Below are positions 5,388-9,145 of a stretch of DNA of 9,145 nucleotides, piece by piece. Positions within the stretch are counted from its first letter, which is position 1; the number at the start of each line of letters is the position of its first letter. Made by a program: the position numbers and the translations under genes. Origin of the DNA: an uncultured Oscillospiraceae bacterium. Its GTDB lineage: Bacteria > Bacillota > Clostridia > Oscillospirales > Oscillospiraceae. Below the pieces are notes generated by a model. It was not told the DNA's origin, did not search any database, and was given only the letters and a program-made list of their open reading frames with translations. The stretch spans positions 1 through 9,145 of the forward strand of contig CALWXY010000031.1 of NCBI GenBank assembly GCA_944385595.1, given 5' to 3'.

Positions 5388-6717
5388 AGCTTTGCGGTAT
5401 CGGTTCTCCGTGCTCGGTGAGCAGCCGCTCAGCGAAATCGCGGAGAGCGGAACTGCGAAAGCGCGTCAGCGCTGCGCTCGACGACGAGCGACAGTATATA
5501 TAGCCGCTGTCGGCGCACTGGAGAGTGTATTCCTCGCTGGATTCTGTGGCGATGAAAATGAAAAGCTCGCCCTCTGCGGAGCCTGTCCAGAGGCTGAGCG
5601 CGTCGGAGCCGGGGAGATAGCCGGCGAGCTCTTCGCGCTCCTGTTTATCAAGCACACAGGAAATCTGCTCCAAGCCGCCACCTGAGTAGACCTGAGCGTA
5701 TTCGACAGATTCTCCGCTCAGCTCTGCCTCCGGCGCGCCGGTGAAGGCGGAGCAGAGAATGAGAGCCATACAGAGCAACAGCACACAGACAGCGCGGCGG
5801 GAGGTGCGTCTTGGTTCGGCAATCAATTCAATTCGCTCTCTAATCTCTTTGAGGCCGCCGGTCATTGTAGTGGTGGCGTCGAATGGGGTGAAGCGCCGCC
5901 GGCAGGTCAGTGAGATTAGCGTTGAGCCGTAGCTTTTGCGCTCCGCGGGTGTGAGACGGCGGCAGACGGCCTCGTCGCAGGCGGCCTCGGCATCGCGCCG
6001 GGAAATTGACGCGGCAATCCAGACCAGCGGGTTGTACCAGTGGAAAGCGAGGCAGAGACAGCGCGCGAGCGACCAGAAGTGGTCGCCATGCATGAAATGT
6101 GCGGTCTCGTGCGCGAGCGTGTGGCGGAGCATGGCATTGTCATTGGCCACGGATGGGGTGACATAGATGACAGGACGAAAAGCACCGTAAAGACACGGCG
6201 TTGCGACGCCGTCGGAGACGTAGACAGGCAGAGGACAGTCCTCGGCTTCGATGCGCTTTCGACCTCTGCGAGCGTTCGCGGAGAAGCGTGCGGAGCTGAC
6301 GGCAAAGACGAGCATCAAGACAATCGTGACTGCGGTACGCACCGGAGCGAAGCCCTCGCGCAGCCTGAGTACCGACTCCATCCGGTTAAAATCCGCCTCA
6401 GTCTGGTTTTCAGCGATGGCCGTGGGGAAATCGTGCATGTAGTCGCTGCTGTAGTAGGCCTCAACGGTGCCTCCGGCTGAGAGGGAGATATAGTCGAAAT
6501 GCCGGAGCAGCTCCGCATATTGCACGGCCGGGATGCGCTCCGCCGCGTTCATGACGCTGACAGGGCTTGTGAATATGCTGAACGGTATAGCGAGGCGCAG
6601 CAGTACCACGGCCCAGATCGCATAGCGCGCCCTGGCACTGAGCCTTGGGCCGAACAGACGCCGCAGCATCAGCACCGACAGTATCAGCGCCGAGGAGCTG
6701 ATGAAAACAGAAATCAT
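5386..6717 (-). CDS. BlaR1/MecR1-type M56 membrane metallopeptidase sensor (module 2)
   Basis: A 443-residue M56-family membrane protein, paralogous in plan to the one at 3922-5346 but clearly diverged. Hydrophobic segments lie at about 3-19, 32-50, 127-142 and 308-326. The zinc site is H203-E-T-A-H207 in LAHETAHFMHGDH, with RDAEAACDEAVCRRL (241-255) supplying a candidate third ligand. The landmark FHWYNPLVW (225-233) is kept. Between the second and third hydrophobic segments lies a long loop of about 75 residues (52-126), longer than in module 1. The C-terminal outer domain (about 327-443) is only some 115 residues, has no penicillin-binding motifs and is unrelated by eye to that of module 1; it holds a cluster of four serines (411-414). 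Its ATG overlaps the repressor stop by 4 nt (ATGA at 6717-6714), showing translational coupling. The signal sensed is unknown. Confidence 0.88.
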   Translation of the reverse strand: MISVFISSSALILSVLMLRRLFGPRLSARARYAIWAVVLLRLAIPFSIFTSPVSVMNAAERIPAVQYAELLRHFDYISLSAGGTVEAYYSSDYMHDFPTAIAENQTEADFNRMESVLRLREGFAPVRTAVTIVLMLVFAVSSARFSANARRGRKRIEAEDCPLPVYVSDGVATPCLYGAFRPVIYVTPSVANDNAMLRHTLAHETAHFMHGDHFWSLARCLCLAFHWYNPLVWIAASISRRDAEAACDEAVCRRLTPAERKSYGSTLISLTCRRRFTPFDATTTMTGGLKEIRERIELIAEPRRTSRRAVCVLLLCMALILCSAFTGAPEAELSGESVEYAQVYSGGGLEQISCVLDKQEREELAGYLPGSDALSLWTGSAEGELFIFIATESSEEYTLQCADSGYIYCRSSSSAALTRFRSSALRDFAERLLTEHGEPIPQS

Positions 6718-7097
6718 GCTTCATCCTCCCCGGCTTTTCTGAGTATATCGTACAGCTCGTTTATCTCCTCGCGCGAGAGCTCGCGCTGCCGGGTCATGGT
6801 GTTCAGCATCAGGCTGAGACTGCCGCGGTAGACGCGGCCGAGGAAGCTGTCGGTCTCGCGAGCGACGGCGTCGTCGCGGGCTATGGCGGGGGAGTAGACT
6901 TTCATGCCGTTCTCCTCGCCGCAGATGACAGCGCCCTTCCCGGACATGCGCCGCAGCATGGTGAGCGTCGTGGAGCGGCTCCAGCCCGCGCTGTCGTGCA
7001 ATTCGTCGGCGGCCTCGCGCCCGCTGCGCGGAGCTTTGGCCCAGAGGCACTCCATCAGCTTCCACTCGGCGGGGGTCAGATTCTCTTTGACGTCCAT
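6714..7097 (-). CDS. BlaI/MecI-family transcriptional repressor (module 2)
   Basis: A 127-residue BlaI-type winged-helix repressor. The helix-turn-helix part starts with LTPAEWKLMECLW (7-19), a typical BlaI opening, and holds the recognition region WSRSTTLTMLRRM (39-51), followed by the wing (about 52-70). The tail SLSLMLNTMTRQRELSREEINELYDIL (93-119) matches the dimerisation helices of staphylococcal BlaI closely; N99-T100 falls where that protein is cut (N101-F102). The ATG at 7097 is chosen for the GGAGGG site at 7110-7105 with a 7-nt spacer; the frame stays open to 7133 but the extra 12 codons overlap the operator. The two upstream TACA/TGTA palindromes fit autorepression. The BlaR-type partner follows with a 4-nt overlap. 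Confidence 0.9.
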   Translation of the reverse strand: MDVKENLTPAEWKLMECLWAKAPRSGREAADELHDSAGWSRSTTLTMLRRMSGKGAVICGEENGMKVYSPAIARDDAVARETDSFLGRVYRGSLSLMLNTMTRQRELSREEINELYDILRKAGEDEA

Positions 7098-7111
7098 GGC
7101 AAATCCCTCCT

Positions 7112-7158
7112 GTTTACAATGTAAATACATCATATCACATCTTGTTTACATTGTAAAC
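7112..7158 (-). promoter_or_regulatory. Tandem operators GTTTACA-W-TGTAAAC of the second BlaI-type repressor
   Basis: Two 15-bp palindromes: 7144-7158, perfect, reading GTTTACATTGTAAAC on the plus strand, and 7112-7126, reading GTTTACAATGTAAAT with one end mismatch. The TACA-N-TGTA core is that of classical BlaI/MecI/CopY-type operators. Their centres (7151 and 7119) are 32 bp apart, the same as in module 1. They cover the -35 box and the start point. The AI-2E-type gene stops only 10 nt from the distal palindrome. Confidence 0.88.
7129..7157 (-). promoter_or_regulatory. Promoter of the second BlaI/BlaR-type operon
   Basis: Read on the minus strand: TTTACA (7157-7152), a 17-bp spacer and TATGAT (7134-7129), with TGA just before the -10 (extended type). 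The start point should be near 7122. The -35 box lies inside one operator and the start point inside the other. Confidence 0.8.
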
Positions 7159-7167
7159 AGGTTTCTG

Positions 7168-8241
7168 CTATTTAAACAGCCGTATGGTGCCGTTTTCGTT
7201 GAGGCGGCGGAGGAGGGAGAGCAGTATGGGGAAGCCGAACAGGCCGAGCAGGCCGAAAAGCTGCACTCCGGCGAACATGCTGGCGAGCGTGACGACGGGG
7301 TGGAGGCCAATCTGGCTGCCGACTATCTTCGGCTCGAGTATGTTGCGTATGACGGTGACGACGAGGTAGACCGCGAGCAGCCCGGCTGCGAGCTTGTAGT
7401 CGCCGCTGATGGCGGAGACTATCACCCACGGAATCATAATGCCGCCGGTGCCGAGCACGGGGAGGATGTCAAAAACCGATATGGCCATTGCAATGAGGAC
7501 GGCCTTGTCGACGCCGATGATGGTGAGGCCGATGCTCAGTTCGACGCAGGTGATGCACATTATGAGGGCGTAGGAGCGTATGCAGACGAGCAGGGTGCCG
7601 ACGACGTATTTCTGGATTTCGGCGAGCACATCGGCCGCCTTTGGCGACAGCTGGCGGGAGATGAAAGCGGCTAGGGCGTCGAAATCGCGGGCGATGAAGA
7701 AGGTGGATATGACCATGAGCAGCAGCTTGATGAAGATGGACGGGAGAGTGGAGGCGTAGCCCGAGATGAGGCTGACGGCCTGAACCGACCAGCTCGTGAC
7801 CAGCTCGCCGAGGGACTGGGCGAATCGCGCGAAGATATCGTCGATGGCGAGGACGAGCGCGGGGTCCATGCGGTAGACGAGCTGCTCGATGCTGTCGAAG
7901 ACGACGGCGAGACCCGGCTCAATCACGTTGGTGTAGAGGCTGGGGAGGGTGGAGAAGAGCGAGAGCGCCGCGGTTATGAGCTTGATGCCGAGCAGCGCCG
8001 CGCCCCAGCCTATGGTGGAGTAGAACAGCAGCACCAGCACCGAGACGACGGGCTTGTACGGCAGGCCGGACTTGCGGCAGACGAATTTCGCCGGCGCCTT
8101 GAGCATGTAGGCGAAGAGCAGGGCGAGCAGGAATGGGGTGAGCAGTCCGAGGGCGTAGCGCAGCAGGAGATAGACCATCAGGGCAATCAGCCCGGCGTAC
8201 AGCACATTGACTATAAATTTCTTTCTTTTTTCGTATGCCAT
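7168..8241 (-). CDS. AI-2E family transporter, YtvI-like membrane protein
   Basis: A 357-residue multi-pass membrane protein of the AI-2E/UPF0118 (PF01594-type) family, whose members include small-molecule or sodium exporters and the sporulation protein YtvI. Hydrophobic pairs lie at about 10-47 and 63-98, then a mostly amphipathic middle (100-165), a segment at 168-184, and a C-terminal block of four or five segments (213-340). Family landmarks are FDILPVLGTGG (257-267) and RNILEPKIVGSQIGLHPVV (299-317), followed by MFAGVQLFGLLGLFGFPIL. The length and the GSQIGLHP motif fit YtvI, but that is recall, not a search. ATG 8241 is the best start though its ribosome site is poor: the only G-rich stretch (GGGGGG, 8267-8262) is about 20 nt away. 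An in-frame TTG at 8274 lies almost at the predicted transcript start, so it is less likely. No terminator follows, so read-through into the second BlaI/BlaR operon is possible. Confidence 0.85.
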   Translation of the reverse strand: MAYEKRKKFIVNVLYAGLIALMVYLLLRYALGLLTPFLLALLFAYMLKAPAKFVCRKSGLPYKPVVSVLVLLFYSTIGWGAALLGIKLITAALSLFSTLPSLYTNVIEPGLAVVFDSIEQLVYRMDPALVLAIDDIFARFAQSLGELVTSWSVQAVSLISGYASTLPSIFIKLLLMVISTFFIARDFDALAAFISRQLSPKAADVLAEIQKYVVGTLLVCIRSYALIMCITCVELSIGLTIIGVDKAVLIAMAISVFDILPVLGTGGIMIPWVIVSAISGDYKLAAGLLAVYLVVTVIRNILEPKIVGSQIGLHPVVTLASMFAGVQLFGLLGLFGFPILLSLLRRLNENGTIRLFK

Positions 8242-8285
8242 GTCATTAGGCGTATGGATTCCCCCCGCGGACAAATATATTAAAT

Positions 8286-8314
8286 ATGATACCAGACCGG
8301 AATAAAGGGGTCAA
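8286..8314 (-). promoter_or_regulatory. Promoter of the AI-2E/YtvI-like gene
   Basis: On the minus strand: TTGACC (8314-8309), a 17-bp spacer and TATCAT (8291-8286), preceded by TGG as an extended -10. The start point should be near 8279, about 38 nt before ATG 8241. Confidence 0.78.
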
Positions 8315-8412
8315 CGCCTCCGGCGAGCCCGGGGCATACAGATAGCGTTCAGAATTTAGCGTAATATCGCCTGCGCGCTGAGCATATCGTGAGACGAGCA
8401 GGGAGGTGGGCT

Positions 8413-8847
8413 ATGAACAGGTGCAGCGGGGCGGTGTCGGTGCTGCTGTGGTTTTTCGGCGGGACGATGTATTTTTTCCTCGAGGTGGCGTGGAAGACCG
8501 TAGGCGGGCACCCGGAGCGCATATCGTGGACCATGCTGGCGCTCGCCATCGTACTCTCGATACCGCTGGAGCGCTTCGGCGCGGAGCTGGCGTGGGAGAT
8601 GCCGCTGCCGGTGCAGGCGCTCATCTGCACGGCGGCCATCACGGCGGCGGAGCTTGCGGCGGGGCTTGTCATCAACGTCTGGCTCGGCCTCGATGTCTGG
8701 GACTATTCGGATTTGTGGGGCAATCTCTGGGGGCAGATAAGTTTGCAGTATTCACTGCTGTGGTATTTCCTGTCGCTGGCCATAATCCCGGCCTTCGACT
8801 GGCTCCGCTGGTGCATAGAGGGCGGGGAGAGACCGCATTACGGATGA
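8413..8847 (+). CDS. CmpB-type small membrane protein (putative ABC transporter permease family)
   Basis: A 144-residue integral membrane protein resembling the 'putative ABC transporter permease' family (ABC_trans_CmpB, PF06541), common in clostridia and of no firmly known function. The family signature is visible: an N-terminal GGTMYFFLEVAWK (16-28), a following membrane segment (about 40-52), a third with AELAAGLVINVWLGLDVWDYSDL (79-101, key VWDYS at 95-99) and then WGNLWGQISLQYSLLWYFLSL (102-122). The tail is short and charged. ATG 8413 has GGAGG at 8402-8406 with a 6-nt spacer. It is divergent from the AI-2E-type gene; the gap of about 170 nt holds that gene's promoter, but I see no convincing one for this gene (TAATAT at 8362-8367 lacks a -35). 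No T-rich terminator follows on the plus strand. No ATPase partner is present here. Confidence 0.8.
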   Translation: MNRCSGAVSVLLWFFGGTMYFFLEVAWKTVGGHPERISWTMLALAIVLSIPLERFGAELAWEMPLPVQALICTAAITAAELAAGLVINVWLGLDVWDYSDLWGNLWGQISLQYSLLWYFLSLAIIPAFDWLRWCIEGGERPHYG

Positions 8848-8865
8848 AGCGCCGGAAACGAAAAC

Positions 8866-8933
8866 GCCGCAGCGAGCAATGGAAATCCCCCGGAAGCCAT
8901 AAAAAATGCCGCACCAACAGGTGCGGCAAAAAT
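8866..8933. repeat. 68-bp direct repeat, copy 1
   Basis: It starts GCCGCAGCGAGCAATGG and ends GGTGCGGCAAAAATA. Copy 2 begins exactly 120 bp downstream and differs at 5 of 68 positions. Each copy holds the conserved hairpin GCCGCACC-AACA-GGTGCGGC and a purine/C-rich arm. It starts 18 nt after the CmpB-type stop codon. The high identity suggests recent duplication or a member of a dispersed intergenic repeat family. Confidence 0.85.
8901..8928 (-). terminator. Terminator-like hairpin in repeat copy 1 (minus strand)
   Basis: A 9-bp perfect stem (8907-8915 with 8920-8928), a 4-nt loop and, on the minus strand, a T6 run at 8906-8901. It would stop transcripts coming from the tRNA-like gene to its right. 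On the plus strand it is followed by A's, so it does not terminate the CmpB-type gene. Confidence 0.7.
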
Positions 8934-8934
8934 A

Positions 8935-8993
8935 CAGCTCTTCTGAGCTGCGCCGCGAGTGCGGCGTGCGCGCAGCTGCGGCTCTGCCGCAGC
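8935..8993. other. Three consecutive small hairpins between the repeats
   Basis: Three perfect inverted repeats follow each other almost without gaps: CAGCTC-TTCT-GAGCTG (8935-8950), CGCCGC-GAGT-GCGGCG (8951-8966) and GCTGCGGC-TCT-GCCGCAGC (8975-8993). The last one's right arm is the start of repeat copy 2. No reading frame is credible here. Function unknown. Confidence 0.7.
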
Positions 8994-9053
8994 GAGCAAT
9001 GGGAATCCCCCGGAGACCATAAAAGATGCCGCACCAACAGGTGCGGCAACAAT
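8986..9053. repeat. 68-bp direct repeat, copy 2
   Basis: It pairs with 8866-8933 at a 120-bp period. It ends 3 nt before the CCA end of the tRNA-like gene, so its hairpin lies exactly where that gene's terminator should be. Copy 1 may thus be a duplicate of a tRNA 3' flank. Confidence 0.85.
9021..9048 (-). terminator. Terminator-like hairpin after the tRNA-Val-like gene (minus strand)
   Basis: The same 9-bp stem as in copy 1 (9027-9035 with 9040-9048), followed on the minus strand by TCTTTTA, a T run broken by one C. It starts 8 nt beyond the CCA end of the tRNA-like gene. Confidence 0.65.
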
Positions 9054-9055
9054 AA

Positions 9056-9131
9056 TGGTGGACGATGCAACACCCGAACTTGTGACCTCCCGCACGTGAG
9101 GCGGATGCGCTACGAGCAGCGCCAATCGCCC
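9056..9131 (-). tRNA. tRNA-Val(CAC)-like gene, probably degenerate
   Basis: Read on the minus strand this is 76 nt with standard numbering throughout and an encoded CCA (9058-9056). The acceptor stem is GGGCGAT/ATCGTCC (one G-T pair). The D stem is GCGC/GCGC. The anticodon stem is TCCGC/GCGGG around loop CTCACGT, anticodon CAC (valine). The T stem has only three pairs: positions 49-65 (A-C) and 53-61 (G-G) are mismatched. Several near-invariant bases are lost: A14 is T, G18 is C, A58 is G, and C61 is G. The well-kept acceptor and anticodon arms show descent from tRNA-Val, but the broken D loop and T arm speak for a pseudogene or a specialised tRNA-like RNA. No promoter can be judged, since only 14 nt of upstream sequence are in the window. 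Confidence 0.65.
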
Positions 9132-9145
9132 GGAGTGCTTGGTTG

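Noticed and set aside
3922..6717. Beta-lactam resistance locus
   Set aside because: The sensors lack penicillin-binding motifs and no beta-lactamase or PBP gene is present; BlaI/BlaR-type pairs in clostridia often have other roles.
8314..8412. Promoter for the CmpB-type gene
   Set aside because: TAATAT at 8362-8367 has no acceptable -35 at 16-18 bp, so I could not support one.
8866..9053. Possible CRISPR array
   Set aside because: Only two repeat units, 68 bp long with a 52-bp gap made of further hairpins, and no cas genes in the window.
8672..9073. A minus-strand open frame overlapping the CmpB-type gene and the repeats
   Set aside because: Arg/His/Leu-rich low-complexity product, no ribosome site or motif, and it is antisense to a well-supported membrane protein gene.
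8838..9125. A 95-codon minus-strand open frame whose peptide repeats a stretch like FMVSGGFPLLAAA twice
   Set aside because: It runs through the tRNA-like gene, both repeats and the hairpins; the peptide repeat simply mirrors the 68-bp DNA repeat. It is at most a useful tag for finding other copies of the repeat.

Overview
This window looks like chromosomal DNA from a GC-rich, low-motility-type Firmicute, most likely a gut clostridium of the Oscillospiraceae/Ruminococcaceae kind. The grounds are indirect: strong AGGAGG-type ribosome sites, sigma-A promoters often with a TGn extended -10, BlaI/BlaR-type (M56) repressor-sensor pairs, a YtvI-type AI-2E family membrane protein and a CmpB-type membrane protein. 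No marker gene fixes the genus.

Layout. (1) Positions 1-84, minus strand: the first 28 codons of an exported protein (signal peptide only). (2) 230-3474, plus strand: a metabolic cluster made of a LarA-like nickel-pincer-type hydroxyacid racemase/epimerase homologue, an RraA-family aldolase/decarboxylase-like protein, and a D-2-hydroxyacid dehydrogenase. The dehydrogenase has its own very good promoter and a strong terminator. Together they suggest epimerisation, oxidation and then C-C cleavage or decarboxylation of a 2-hydroxyacid; the substrate is not readable from the sequence. (3) 3476-5387, plus strand: a BlaI-type repressor and a BlaR1-type M56 membrane metallopeptidase, with a promoter carrying two copies of a GTCTAAT-N3-ATTAGAC operator. 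(4) 5386-7158, minus strand: a second, convergent BlaI/BlaR1-type pair with two copies of a different operator, the classical-looking GTTTACAATGTAAAC. In both modules the operator centres are exactly 32 bp apart. The two modules meet tail to tail at a shared hairpin terminator. Neither sensor has a penicillin-binding domain and there is no beta-lactamase gene nearby.

(5) 7168-8314, minus strand: an AI-2E/YtvI-type multi-pass membrane protein with a clear promoter. (6) 8413-8847, plus strand: a small CmpB-type (putative ABC transporter permease) membrane protein. (7) 8866-9131: a non-coding, hairpin-dense tail with two 68-bp repeats exactly 120 bp apart, each holding a terminator-like hairpin for the minus strand, next to a 76-nt tRNA-Val(CAC)-shaped gene on the minus strand. 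That tRNA has lost several near-invariant bases and is probably degenerate.

The strongest leads are the paired BlaI/BlaR modules with different operators but the same geometry, the hydroxyacid cluster as a possible short pathway, and the tRNA-like gene with its duplicated terminator repeat. Functions are assigned from motifs read by eye; no database search was possible.
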